Source: a virus
Reading direction: 5' to 3' (one strand)
DNA: 55,134 nt
Virus record (IMG/VR): IMGVR_UViG_3300029787_000055
Coordinates: 1 to 55,134 of that record
The notes beneath the pieces are model-generated. The model saw only the letters and a program-made list of their open reading frames with translations, searched no databases and was not told where the DNA came from. Position numbers and translations under genes: made by a program. How positions within the stretch are numbered: position 1 is the first letter of the stretch; each line of letters begins with the position of its first letter. Positions 46,625-55,134 of this stretch are shown in pieces.

Positions 46625-47616
46625 ATTCTCATTATTCCTTCATCAAAATCATCTACTATACCAAGTTGTATAGCTGCATTCTTTGGAGTCATTCCTCCAC
46701 CTTTGTAAGATAAAGTTCCAAGAGGAGTGCTTAGTGCATCTTGTAATACTGGATTTTGCATTGCCATGTTAGGCATCATAGGAGCTAGTCCACCTCCATC
46801 TTGTTTACCCATGTTTTGTGTCAATGCAGGATTGTTGGTAGCGTTCATAGCATTTACAAATTGTGGATTTTGTACAGGAAACTGCATGGTTGAAGGTATC
46901 ATTGCTATTTGTTCAGGAGTCATTTGACCTCCAAATATTTTTTGAAAATCAATTGAATTTTGAGGTTGGTTTGTGTTTTCATAACCAGGTATTAAATTTT
47001 GTTGAAACAATCCCATTGGATCGCCGAGAGCATAATTTTTTCTAAATGTATCACCTGTAGCCGAACCAGTGTTAGCCATGACTCCGGTGTTATCTTGCTC
47101 ACCTTCAAACATTCCTGCCATGTTTTCAATTGCATTAACGCCTGCTTCTTTTACATTATCAAATATACTTGATAGTATGTTTCCTAAAATTCCTCCACCT
47201 TTTATAAAATTTTGTATTGCATCGGAAGGTCCAGGAAATTGTTTATCAAAGGCACTAGGATTTGCTTTTTTTAAATCTTGTAAAAAAGAAGAATACTCCG
47301 GACCACTCATTCCAGATTCTTGTCTAAAAGAAATAACCTTATCTCTATCTATTCCACCACTACCAGGGCTAGGTGAATATGAATTAGCATTACCAGCTAA
47401 AGCTAATATTGCCGCTTTCTTTTCTGCTAAATCTTTTTCTTTACTTGCTTGACTTTGAACAAATATTGGTTGATCCGTATTAGGATTAGCTCCTACTTGA
47501 ATTTGATCCGGAACATTTGAACTAGAGGATTGATTTTGTGATGCTAAGTAAGATTCTCTAGTATTACCTTCTTTGTCTCTTATGTTGCCCGCTATGTTAC
47601 TAAAATCTATAGCCAT
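46621..47616 (-). CDS. Putative internal virion protein (331 aa)
   Basis: A 331-residue Asn/Gln/Met/Gly-rich protein with no recognised domain. Blocks: NIRDKEGNTRESYLASQNQS, DKVISFRQESGMSGPEYSSF, FIKGGGILGNILSSIFDNVK (weakly hydrophobic), and a C-terminal QLGIVDDFDEGIMRI. TAATG coupling to the 974-residue gene and the operon context point to an ejected or internal head protein. Disorder is likely over much of it. Confidence 0.5.
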   Translation of the reverse strand: MAIDFSNIAGNIRDKEGNTRESYLASQNQSSSSNVPDQIQVGANPNTDQPIFVQSQASKEKDLAEKKAAILALAGNANSYSPSPGSGGIDRDKVISFRQESGMSGPEYSSFLQDLKKANPSAFDKQFPGPSDAIQNFIKGGGILGNILSSIFDNVKEAGVNAIENMAGMFEGEQDNTGVMANTGSATGDTFRKNYALGDPMGLFQQNLIPGYENTNQPQNSIDFQKIFGGQMTPEQIAMIPSTMQFPVQNPQFVNAMNATNNPALTQNMGKQDGGGLAPMMPNMAMQNPVLQDALSTPLGTLSYKGGGMTPKNAAIQLGIVDDFDEGIMRI

Positions 47617-50540
47617 TACACGTTTCTCCTAGCTATCGCTTGTAATAAAGGATCATTACCTGCCAAAGCCAATCTTGAATTCTGGTTTATTTTATTAGTT
47701 CTATTATTCATAGGTTTCATACCAGCGGTAAACATTGGATTATTAGTGCTCACACCTCTGTTTACAATATTATTAGGGTTATTTACAACATTATTTCTAG
47801 CAGATAGATTATTTTGATTTACCACATTAGGAGTGTCTATTACTGGAGTATTAATTTTTTTAATATTTTCAGATTGATCTGGAATTGAAGTTACTCCTGG
47901 CTGAACTCCAGGCATAATCATACCTCTTTCCAACTTTTGTTCTGAGTCTTGACCTAATATATCACTTAAATCTTTGTCTAAATTTTCTTCTGTCATAGCT
48001 TTCATTTCATTAAATGCTTCTTCCCCCATGTTTAAATACTGCATTTTTTTCTGCACATTGCTAAATCTATTATCTAACTCATCAGGTATATCAGTATCAG
48101 ATCTAAATAATTCTCTGATAGCTCTTTGAGAAGATACTGTAGCAGCTTCTAATGCTTTTTGATATGCCCCTGTTCCTGCAACAGCATTTGCTTTACCCCA
48201 TCTTTTAAAAGCTTCTTGAAAAGATTCTACTAACATAGGTCTAGCAAGTATGTGACCAGAATAATACATTGCTCCAACACCTAATAGTGTAGACATTGGA
48301 CTTGCCATAGCTGCACTATAACCACCACCTATTGCTGCAGCTGGTGTAATAACACGAAGTAAAGATTCAACACCACCAAGTGCTGCTCTTCTTGTTAAGA
48401 ATGTGCTAATGTTCATGTTCTTTCCGTTAAAGAAAGTTTGCGCAGCATCTGCAAAGTTAAGTAATTCTTGAGCGTTAGGTAATTTTGTTTCTTTTGATCC
48501 TAACTGTAATCCTTTTATTAATGTATCTAATCTTCTTTTTAAGGGTAATCCAACTTCGTTTAGTCCAAGAGCATTTTTAAATGCATTTGAATCAAATGAT
48601 AAATCATCAAAAGATTTAAAGAAGTCTTCATTTATATCTGTAAGACCTGGTTTGGTTGTAGATTTAGTAAATGAATTTTGAAAAGCATCTAATACTTTTG
48701 CCTTCATTACTTTACCAAACATCTGATCACCAAGTATGTTGTGTAATCTTTCCATAGCAATTGGATCTCTAAAATCTTTTAAAACACCATCTAATAATTC
48801 TGAGCTATATTTACTGCCAGGTTGTTTCAACATATTGATGTAAGCAAATTTAGAATCCTTACCAAGTTCTTTTATCGTAGGATCTCCAAAGAGTATCATC
48901 ATGTTTTTAAATGATTTGTCCGCTTCTCCTAAAAGTTTATCTGCATTTTTGTAAAGATTAGGATTACCTTTTATAAGACCAGCCATATCTTCTTCTAATC
49001 CTCTAAGAACATTTCTACCTATATCTTTCATTTCAGGAGTTAATGTAGGATTGTTTAATATCTCTTGTGTAAACATAGTTCTTTGTTGTTTCCATTGAGA
49101 TGCAGTAAAAGGAGCTCCTGCACCAAAGACAGTCATGTTTTCTTTACCAGCAAGATTTGCTAATTTTTGATAAAAACTATTTCTCATTAATTCTTGTGGA
49201 GGTATACCTAGTTGTTCCATAAATTTTAAACCCTCCACAGCTTTAGCTCTTGTAGTGTGCCAAGCTATTGCAGGATTATCACCTATAGCTGCATAAAAAT
49301 CATCATACTTTTTACTTACATTATCCACTATTTTTTTTGTAACTGTGTCACGTACCTTAGACATATCATGTCCTAATTCTGCCAAAGAAAAACTAGGTCC
49401 GTCTAAAAATATTTTATTCTTTGCTGTTTGTAATAAAGCTTCTTTTTGAGCTCCTGCTGCTTTTACAAATGGTCTTCTGAAAAATGGTAGTCTACCTATT
49501 ACAGTTGGCGCTGCTCTAATAATATCATATCTAGATATATCTACTATGCTTGGTGATATACCAGTTGTTTCTTTTATGGCTTTTGCCATAGCTCTTTCAT
49601 TTTTTCCTACACCAAGAGCAATATTACTTAGACCCATGCCAAGAGCTTTGAATACAGGACGAGCTGCAAAAAATCCTCCTTGGAACATTGCATCTACTTT
49701 TGCTTCATGCTTTAAATATTCAACTAATTTTTCTTTTGTTGGTCTGTTTATTCCTTGTACATTTCCTACAAATTCACCGATCTCATTGTAAGTAGGTGTA
49801 TAAAGCATTCCTTTTTTATTTAAATTTGTAAGTGTTTGTTCATATCCAAGAAGAGCTCCTACATAACCAAGAGTACCTCCAACCATACTACCAGCTATCA
49901 TACCCCATGGACCACCAATAGCTCCTACTCTAGCGCCCACCATGGCACCTGTTCTTCCTCCTACAATATTACCAGTAGTACCACCAATAATAGAACTGAT
50001 AAGTTTCCATGCAGGAAAAGGATTTGGTTGATCAGTATTATATAATTCATAACCTTTTATTGCTTTTGCTTTTACTTTTTCAGGAGATAGTTCATCATTT
50101 GTATATCCTGCTTGTGCAACAACTTGATTTATTGTTTCTAAAATTTCTTTATCAGGCTTGTTCATCATCATGCCTTTAACACTAACTTGTTTAATTAATT
50201 CTCTTACTTGATCTGGTTTCATTTTATGTTTTGTAGAATCAAAAATATCTTCTTCTTCTGTTGATCCACTAAACTTTTCTGCTGCTTGTGTTCCAACATC
50301 TATACCAAATATTTTTCTAGGTATCTTTACGCCTAATACTTCTAGTTGTGGTAATTGTTCTCCTGCCTGTTTTACTTCTAAACCATCTTGAGCCTTAGGA
50401 GCGTTACCTGTTTTTTTATTTTTTACTGATTGTGGATCATCTGTTTGATGTAAGAAATCTAAAGGATTAATACCAGATTCTCTAAGTTGAGATCCAAGCT
50501 GTCTAGCTTTTGCTAATTCTTCGTATGTAATTAAAATCAT
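47616..50540 (-). CDS. Large internal virion protein with glycine zippers
   Basis: A 974-residue protein, probably ejected with the DNA. Residues ~180-240 hold a glycine-zipper stretch (GGTTGNIVGGRTGAMVGARV, GPWGMIAGSMVGGTLGYVGA), the type that inserts into membranes. The remaining protein is largely helical, with another hydrophobic section near residues 735-765 (AAIGGGYSAAMASPMSTLLG). Equivalent to P22 gp16/gp20 or T7 gp15/gp16 in role but not recognisably related in sequence. The central gene of the internal-virion operon. Confidence 0.6.
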   Translation of the reverse strand: MILITYEELAKARQLGSQLRESGINPLDFLHQTDDPQSVKNKKTGNAPKAQDGLEVKQAGEQLPQLEVLGVKIPRKIFGIDVGTQAAEKFSGSTEEEDIFDSTKHKMKPDQVRELIKQVSVKGMMMNKPDKEILETINQVVAQAGYTNDELSPEKVKAKAIKGYELYNTDQPNPFPAWKLISSIIGGTTGNIVGGRTGAMVGARVGAIGGPWGMIAGSMVGGTLGYVGALLGYEQTLTNLNKKGMLYTPTYNEIGEFVGNVQGINRPTKEKLVEYLKHEAKVDAMFQGGFFAARPVFKALGMGLSNIALGVGKNERAMAKAIKETTGISPSIVDISRYDIIRAAPTVIGRLPFFRRPFVKAAGAQKEALLQTAKNKIFLDGPSFSLAELGHDMSKVRDTVTKKIVDNVSKKYDDFYAAIGDNPAIAWHTTRAKAVEGLKFMEQLGIPPQELMRNSFYQKLANLAGKENMTVFGAGAPFTASQWKQQRTMFTQEILNNPTLTPEMKDIGRNVLRGLEEDMAGLIKGNPNLYKNADKLLGEADKSFKNMMILFGDPTIKELGKDSKFAYINMLKQPGSKYSSELLDGVLKDFRDPIAMERLHNILGDQMFGKVMKAKVLDAFQNSFTKSTTKPGLTDINEDFFKSFDDLSFDSNAFKNALGLNEVGLPLKRRLDTLIKGLQLGSKETKLPNAQELLNFADAAQTFFNGKNMNISTFLTRRAALGGVESLLRVITPAAAIGGGYSAAMASPMSTLLGVGAMYYSGHILARPMLVESFQEAFKRWGKANAVAGTGAYQKALEAATVSSQRAIRELFRSDTDIPDELDNRFSNVQKKMQYLNMGEEAFNEMKAMTEENLDKDLSDILGQDSEQKLERGMIMPGVQPGVTSIPDQSENIKKINTPVIDTPNVVNQNNLSARNNVVNNPNNIVNRGVSTNNPMFTAGMKPMNNRTNKINQNSRLALAGNDPLLQAIARRNV

Positions 50541-52753
50541 CTTAACTCCTCAGGCATTTCTATACCAAAACCACTTAATACATCTTCAAGACTTTCAAAC
50601 TCCATATACTCTCCTACTTCTTGAGATGTTTGTACATCATTTAAATTCATTTGATCTCCTAACACATCGTTAGACATGTTTCCTACTTGAACGTTTGATA
50701 ACCCTCCTGATACATTAAAGTTATCGTCAATTGTTATCAATCTTTTATTGTATTCCTCTCCTTGAGCTGCTGGATCATATATAATTTGTAATTGTTGTTC
50801 ATACTTTCTTGTATAATTTTGAATGTTTTCACCAAGTATAGATAAAGCTTCTCTTTCAGATTTGTTTAAAACGTTCATTATATCTCTTGCTTCGTTGATA
50901 ACGTCTTTAAGAAGTCTGTTTGTACCTTGTAAGTAACGAGCTCTTGTAAATGCAGATTTCTGCATCAAAGCTACAACAATATTAAGGTCATCTCTTTGAC
51001 CTAATTCTTTAGACATTTGATCTAAAACTTGTATTTGTTGATTATTATAATTCCATTCTTCATCACTTATTGATTGTGAACTTAATGCAGCATCATTGTA
51101 TTGATACATTGAATTTACATCTTGAGTTATACTAGCCTTAATAGCTGAAGGTTCTAAATTAATACCAGCAGCATCCATTGCTGCATAAAATTGTTTGTAT
51201 TCATCTTCACCTGCTAATTTATTTAACATTGGAAGACCTGAATCAACTCCAAAGAATTTAGCTATAGTATTTAATTTACCAGCAGTAACTTGTGTCCATC
51301 TAGCAAGACCTGCACCAGGACCAGCTAATGGTGTATTACCTTCTTGCATACCAAGAGTAATCATTTGATAAAGCTGTACGTCGTTACGAATACCATCTTC
51401 CAACATACCGCCAAATTCAAAAGCAGATCGTATAGCTGTTTTATCACCAGCTCCGTATCCACCAAATGTAGGACTAACTGTTTCTGCCGAACCAGTTGTT
51501 TTTGATATTACAAACATAGGAAGTCCCTGTAAGTGACCAGGGGTATTGTCTAATTGTTCTTGAGTATGTACCTCAGATTCTACAGAAGCTTGATCAGGGT
51601 AACGCATAGTTTTATAATAATCTAACTCCGCAGCTGTAGTCGCTTGACCAATTAAAGTTGTACCACCTTTAAGAATGCCTCCACCTTTTTTATCATAATC
51701 TGCAGCAAAAACATTGTATAGGTCTTCAAACTCATATCGTTTAGCCTGTCTGTCTGCTCTATCTTCATAAATTTCATATGCTTGTAAAGCTAAAGCTCTG
51801 TCTGCTTCTTTTTTCTTTAAATCATATGCTATTAAAGTATCTGTTATGGGAGCAAGTGATTGACCTAATTCGTCAAGAAACTTTGGTAGTGCTCCTCTTT
51901 TATTACTTCTTGCTCTAAGAAGGTTTGCTCCAAACTTTAATAATAATAAATTAGTTGGTAGTTCTTCTTCTGGTATAACACCTTTTAATTCTTCTTTTAT
52001 TTTAGCAATTGCATTGTTTGTGTTTTCTTCAGTTACTTCTGTGCTAGATGCATTTTTTTCTAATTCTATTTCACCTTTACCTTTATCAAACTCATCTTTA
52101 GCTATGACTGCAGCACCTGTAGCGTTCTGACCTACCAAAGATCCATCTGCAACTACATTTACTTGATCTGGTTGTCCTTCTACTGAAGCAAATTGTGAGT
52201 TTGCAGTAATTTGTTCAGAAGCTGAAGCTGCATTGTTAAAAGCATCTATATAAAATGATCCTTCATTATTTATTGATTCAGCTGTAGAAGCATTAATAAT
52301 TTTAGTTTCTTCTGTTTCAAATTCCGCAGAACCTTGATCAACTTCTACGTCATTAGCAGAGGATACATTGTTTGGAGCTATTGATTGTTTACTCAATAAA
52401 GCTTTTTCAATTTGTTGTAGTGCAATTTGATAACCTGTTCCAAAAGCATCTGAACTTGCTGATTTTTGTTTTGCTTCTATATCTATTTTTAATTGATTTA
52501 ATTGATTAAGATCCATTGCTTGAATTTGATCAAAGCTAGGAACGTCAACGCCAGACATGTTTATAATATTATTATATTGAAAAGATTCACCTGATTGTTG
52601 CAAACTATCTACAATAGGACTTATAAAATTTTTTATGTTTTCAAGACCCTCTTCAGGAGTTAGTTTTTTTGTATAATCGTAATCAATACCTTTAAAATCT
52701 TTTTCTTCTTGACTCAGTTGACCTGAGCCTGGTGTTTGAAAAAACGTAGCCAT
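50537..52753 (-). CDS. Large internal virion protein (738 aa)
   Basis: A 738-residue mostly helical, polar protein. Acidic, Asn/Gln-rich N-terminal ~250 residues are followed by RALALQAYEIYEDRADRQAK and further helical regions (LLKDVINEARDIMNVLNKSE). No catalytic motif seen. ATGA overlap with the gene before and after indicates matched stoichiometry with its neighbours. Likely an ejection protein or inner core component. Confidence 0.52.
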   Translation of the reverse strand: MATFFQTPGSGQLSQEEKDFKGIDYDYTKKLTPEEGLENIKNFISPIVDSLQQSGESFQYNNIINMSGVDVPSFDQIQAMDLNQLNQLKIDIEAKQKSASSDAFGTGYQIALQQIEKALLSKQSIAPNNVSSANDVEVDQGSAEFETEETKIINASTAESINNEGSFYIDAFNNAASASEQITANSQFASVEGQPDQVNVVADGSLVGQNATGAAVIAKDEFDKGKGEIELEKNASSTEVTEENTNNAIAKIKEELKGVIPEEELPTNLLLLKFGANLLRARSNKRGALPKFLDELGQSLAPITDTLIAYDLKKKEADRALALQAYEIYEDRADRQAKRYEFEDLYNVFAADYDKKGGGILKGGTTLIGQATTAAELDYYKTMRYPDQASVESEVHTQEQLDNTPGHLQGLPMFVISKTTGSAETVSPTFGGYGAGDKTAIRSAFEFGGMLEDGIRNDVQLYQMITLGMQEGNTPLAGPGAGLARWTQVTAGKLNTIAKFFGVDSGLPMLNKLAGEDEYKQFYAAMDAAGINLEPSAIKASITQDVNSMYQYNDAALSSQSISDEEWNYNNQQIQVLDQMSKELGQRDDLNIVVALMQKSAFTRARYLQGTNRLLKDVINEARDIMNVLNKSEREALSILGENIQNYTRKYEQQLQIIYDPAAQGEEYNKRLITIDDNFNVSGGLSNVQVGNMSNDVLGDQMNLNDVQTSQEVGEYMEFESLEDVLSGFGIEMPEELR

Positions 52754-53700
52754 TATGGAAACATCTTACCTAAAGTACCGATACCTCCAAGAGCTGTAGC
52801 TGCTGTTCCTAACATTTGTGAAAAAGGACTACCAGCTTGTCCATAGTTTTGAGTATATTGATAACCCATTGTTGCAGGAGCGCCTGATAGAATATCAGAC
52901 ATAAATCCATATAGTTGCATAGGTCTATTAATATTTTGTAGTTGATTTGCTCTTTGCATATCAAGAACACCTTGACCCATTTTTTGTTGCATACCTCCTA
53001 TACCCATCATTTGACCAATACCTTGATTAGCAAGACCACTTTGTAATTGAGCTTGTTGACCAAAGCCTTGACCCAATGCTTGACCCAATGCGCCAATACC
53101 TTGAGCTCCCATGAGTTGAGCCTTTTGTTGGTTTTGAAAAGTGTTCATTGCTTGACCCATAGCAGTATTAAAGTTTTGCGCTGTTAGTTGTCCTACGGTA
53201 TCCATAACACCTTGATCAATCATGCTTGATTGTATTTGACCTCTTGATCCTCCATAAGCACCTTTTGAAACTTGTTGAGCTGCTGCTTGGTTTTGTGCCA
53301 TCTGTCCTTGTTTTTGTATCTCTGCATTTAATTGATCCTGAAAAGGATTCATAAATTGTTGATATGATTGAGGATCAAATTGAGCTGAAGTAGCTTGACC
53401 GTATAAATCACCCGCTTGTTTACCGTATTGAGCTAAAGCTCCTAGTCCTTGATCTAATGCTGATTGATAACCTGGTCCTGTTCCTGTTGCTGTAAATCCT
53501 GTTGTTGGATCGTATTGAAAACCTTGTTGAGCAAAAGCCATATTCATAGCTTGTTGCTGTGCTGGACTAAATCCAGCTAATTGAAATTGTGGTAAAGTAG
53601 GAGCACTGCCTACGTAATCACTTACATTTTTAATTAAATTTGTGTACCCCTGTTGTATATACTCAGGAGGTAAATTTTGTATTACTTGTGACTCAGCCAT
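52753..53700 (-). CDS. Gln/Gly-rich internal virion protein
   Basis: A 315-residue protein with strong Gln/Ala/Gly/Met content: LAGFSPAQQQAMNMAFAQQG, QNQAAAQQVSKGAYGGSRGQ, MGQAMNTFQNQQKAQLMGAQ. I recall the AAQQVxKGxYGGSRxQI pattern from marine podovirus internal proteins. It probably assembles in the head or forms a trans-envelope conduit. It is preceded by an 8-base overlap with 53693-54841. Confidence 0.6.
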   Translation of the reverse strand: MAESQVIQNLPPEYIQQGYTNLIKNVSDYVGSAPTLPQFQLAGFSPAQQQAMNMAFAQQGFQYDPTTGFTATGTGPGYQSALDQGLGALAQYGKQAGDLYGQATSAQFDPQSYQQFMNPFQDQLNAEIQKQGQMAQNQAAAQQVSKGAYGGSRGQIQSSMIDQGVMDTVGQLTAQNFNTAMGQAMNTFQNQQKAQLMGAQGIGALGQALGQGFGQQAQLQSGLANQGIGQMMGIGGMQQKMGQGVLDMQRANQLQNINRPMQLYGFMSDILSGAPATMGYQYTQNYGQAGSPFSQMLGTAATALGGIGTLGKMFP

Positions 53701-54841
53701 ATCTTACCGTTCCGTTTTCTGCTCCTTGAAAATCATAACCCATATCTTTTGCCATAGGTTTAGTTTCTCTTCTTAACTTGTTTAACATGTCATGTCCTAA
53801 CTCTGTATCACCTCCACCCATAGCAAACAAGGTGTATTCAGGTATTATGTGTTCGTTTGGACTAACTCTTATAGGACTAGACTCTCCTGTGTTTTGATCT
53901 ACGATTGCGCCATCTAAATTATCTAAACGACCTGTACCAGGGCCCATGATTTTTCCTTCAGTGTCCCCTCCCATTGCAAATCCTAAACCACTTTTCATAC
54001 CAGTTGATTTACCGGCTTGAGACATCAACATTTGCATTGCTTGTTTAAATTGATCTTCTGTTAGATCTCCGTTGTCCCGAAGCATAGTTAGTTCTTGTAC
54101 AAATTTTTCTACTTCTTCCATGCTAATAGTTTGTGGTTTCATTTCTTGACCCATCATTTGATTACTACTCATTCTGCCAAAATTCATACCACTATCTACT
54201 GCTCCTGGTCTTTCTGTTGGATCACCTTCTCTAAATGCCATGATACCACCATTAGCATATGAGGGTACAAGTCCACCATTCTTCATTGCGCCGATGCTTT
54301 GTAAGTATCCGTAAATACTAGAAGAAGGTATAGGTGAATACTTGCTATACATGTCTTCAAATTTTTTATTTATATTTTTAAGTGGATCTTTATCTGGATC
54401 GTACTTGTATTCTTTTGGAATTGCATCTTCTGGAATTGGTTCTTCGTCAAATAAACCACCTGCATAAGCAAGACCAGTTCCTGCTGCTATCATTGGTAAA
54501 AAGTCCATGATGCCTTTATCTTTGAAAGCTGTGCCTGTATCATACACTACCCCACCTGGACCTACTAAATTTGTTCCTGCTTGAGCCAAAGCTCCTGGTT
54601 GTATAAATTTATCAGCACCAAATTTAAATAGTGGGTTATCTGCTCCAAATGCTTTGCCACCAAAGTAACCACCAATACCACCTGTTATAGCTCCTTTAGA
54701 ACCTCCTCCGAGTCCACCAATCAAAGCTCCCAGTCCTGCTGCAGCCATTGGGTTTAATCCAAAAGCACCAGCTACAAGACCCGCAAATGGGGCTACCTTT
54801 TTTGCTACTTTTTTTACGCCTTTAAATAACTTTTTTAGCAT
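53693..54841 (-). CDS. Internal virion protein with glycine zippers, operon leader
   Basis: A 382-residue protein: basic amphipathic start (KKLFKGVKKVAKKVAPFAGL), glycine-zipper part (AGLGALIGGLGGGSKGAITG, then GIGGYFGGKAFGADN), and a second hydrophobic stretch (IMDFLPMIAAGTGLAYAGG). The C-terminal GPGTGRLDNLDGAIVDQNTG with VSPNEHIIP matches a motif also found at the ends of tape-measure and ejection proteins. The ATG at 54841 follows AGGAG; a TTG at 54856 is rejected. It is likely membrane-active after injection. Confidence 0.6.
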   Translation of the reverse strand: MLKKLFKGVKKVAKKVAPFAGLVAGAFGLNPMAAAGLGALIGGLGGGSKGAITGGIGGYFGGKAFGADNPLFKFGADKFIQPGALAQAGTNLVGPGGVVYDTGTAFKDKGIMDFLPMIAAGTGLAYAGGLFDEEPIPEDAIPKEYKYDPDKDPLKNINKKFEDMYSKYSPIPSSSIYGYLQSIGAMKNGGLVPSYANGGIMAFREGDPTERPGAVDSGMNFGRMSSNQMMGQEMKPQTISMEEVEKFVQELTMLRDNGDLTEDQFKQAMQMLMSQAGKSTGMKSGLGFAMGGDTEGKIMGPGTGRLDNLDGAIVDQNTGESSPIRVSPNEHIIPEYTLFAMGGGDTELGHDMLNKLRRETKPMAKDMGYDFQGAENGTVRYG

Positions 54842-54905
54842 GTTCTCCTGTTGCAATCATGACTTGTTTTGGCAAGGAGGCGAGGACTTGATAATTTAGC
54901 CAATT

Positions 54906-54919
54906 TAATTGTACAATTA
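54906..54919. promoter_or_regulatory. 14-bp perfect palindrome, operator candidate
   Basis: TAATTGTACAATTA is fully self-complementary and overlaps the -10 hexamer of the minus-strand promoter at 54916-54944 by four bases. The size fits a dimeric repressor site controlling the internal-virion operon, and perhaps the divergent plus gene. Confidence 0.55.
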
Positions 54920-54944
54920 TATGCAAATTTCTAGTATTGTGCAA
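54916..54944 (-). promoter_or_regulatory. Promoter of the internal-virion operon
   Basis: On the minus strand TTGCAC (54939-54944), 17 bases, then a perfect TATAAT (54916-54921). The first gene begins about 70 bases later with AGGAG. It is the strongest -10 match seen in the window. Confidence 0.6.
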
Positions 54945-54953
54945 ATAGAATTT

Positions 54954-55134
54954 ATGGAATTTGACATAACAAAGTGCCCAATGGTGAAGGTTACTTGGTT
55001 GGATGCAAGAGACATGGAAACCGGTTGGCTACCCATTAAGGATATAATGAATGCTCCTCTGGCAGTATGCCAAGAAGTAGGTTGGATGGTTAGTAATACT
55101 AAAGAAAAAGTAGTTATAATGCGTTCTTGGTGTG
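54954..55134 (+). CDS. Conserved small phage protein (cut at window end)
   Basis: The first 60 residues, MEFDITKCPMVKVTWLDARD, then METGWLPIKDIMNAPLAVCQ and EVGWMVSNTKEKVVIMRSWC. The VKVTWLDARDxETGW...CxxVGW...VVIMRSW pattern is that of small conserved proteins in many marine and other phages; no function is known to me. An in-frame ATG at 54921 would add eleven residues and overlaps the promoter. It begins a new plus-strand operon. Confidence 0.68.
   Translation, partial: MEFDITKCPMVKVTWLDARDMETGWLPIKDIMNAPLAVCQEVGWMVSNTKEKVVIMRSWC

Noticed and set aside
1-55134. Window as a closed circular genome
   Set aside because: The minus-strand fiber gene cut at base 1 would have to continue on the minus strand before base 55134, where a conserved plus-strand gene lies.

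Overview
The window is a segment of a tailed-phage genome, most likely a podovirus from an AT-rich marine setting. The evidence is a large terminase (29051-30526), a portal (22915-25311), an HK97-fold-type capsid (16492-17406) with scaffold, and head-tail adaptor proteins, with no tape measure, tail tube or sheath gene. Large glycine-zipper proteins of the internal-virion/ejection type are present. The low GC and the LamG/SPRY-type fibers suggest a marine phage, possibly of an AT-rich host such as SAR11, but the host is inference. No integrase, phage repressor of a recognised family, tRNA, rRNA or CRISPR array was found. Both ends cut through genes (a fiber gene at base 1 and a small conserved gene at base 55134), so the genome is not complete here.

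Layout. (1) 1-37424, minus strand. Reading in the direction of transcription it holds an SNF2-type helicase, a run of mini-genes (34131-35918), TerS, HNH endonuclease, PD-(D/E)XK nuclease, a repeat-rich control region (31540-32630), TerL, a 1246-residue polyvalent-type protein, portal, a holin/endolysin block interleaved with very basic small proteins, a GroES-like co-chaperonin, scaffold, capsid, decoration-type proteins, two exported proteins, head-tail adaptors, and finally three tandem copies of a three-gene fiber cassette. (2) 37603-46181, plus strand: the replication operon with an SSB candidate, archaeo-eukaryotic-type primase, UvrD-like helicase, PAPS-reductase-like ATP pyrophosphatase, family A DNA polymerase and RecB/Cas4-type exonuclease. 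(3) 46178-54841, minus strand: internal virion proteins, entered from a good promoter with an overlapping 14-bp palindrome. (4) 54954 to the end: the start of a plus-strand operon.

Most genes are translationally coupled through ATGA or TAATG junctions. Following these junctions revealed several genes of 25-54 codons that are easily missed (12613, 20076, 22166, 22310, 30760, 31716, 34571, 35141, 35602, 35754, 46178, 46260).

The most unusual observations are: a family of four ~65-bp elements, each with a GC-rich palindromic head, in 31651-32629; six helically spaced GGTTACACC-type repeats just upstream of TerS; a cupredoxin-like domain with a complete predicted type-1 copper ligand set inserted in only one of three paralogous fiber proteins; a metallothionein-like mini-protein overlapping another gene; an exported protein with a long Glu-Met repeat; and a multi-stem RNA leader before the primase gene. 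Functions are assigned from motifs read by eye; no database search was run.
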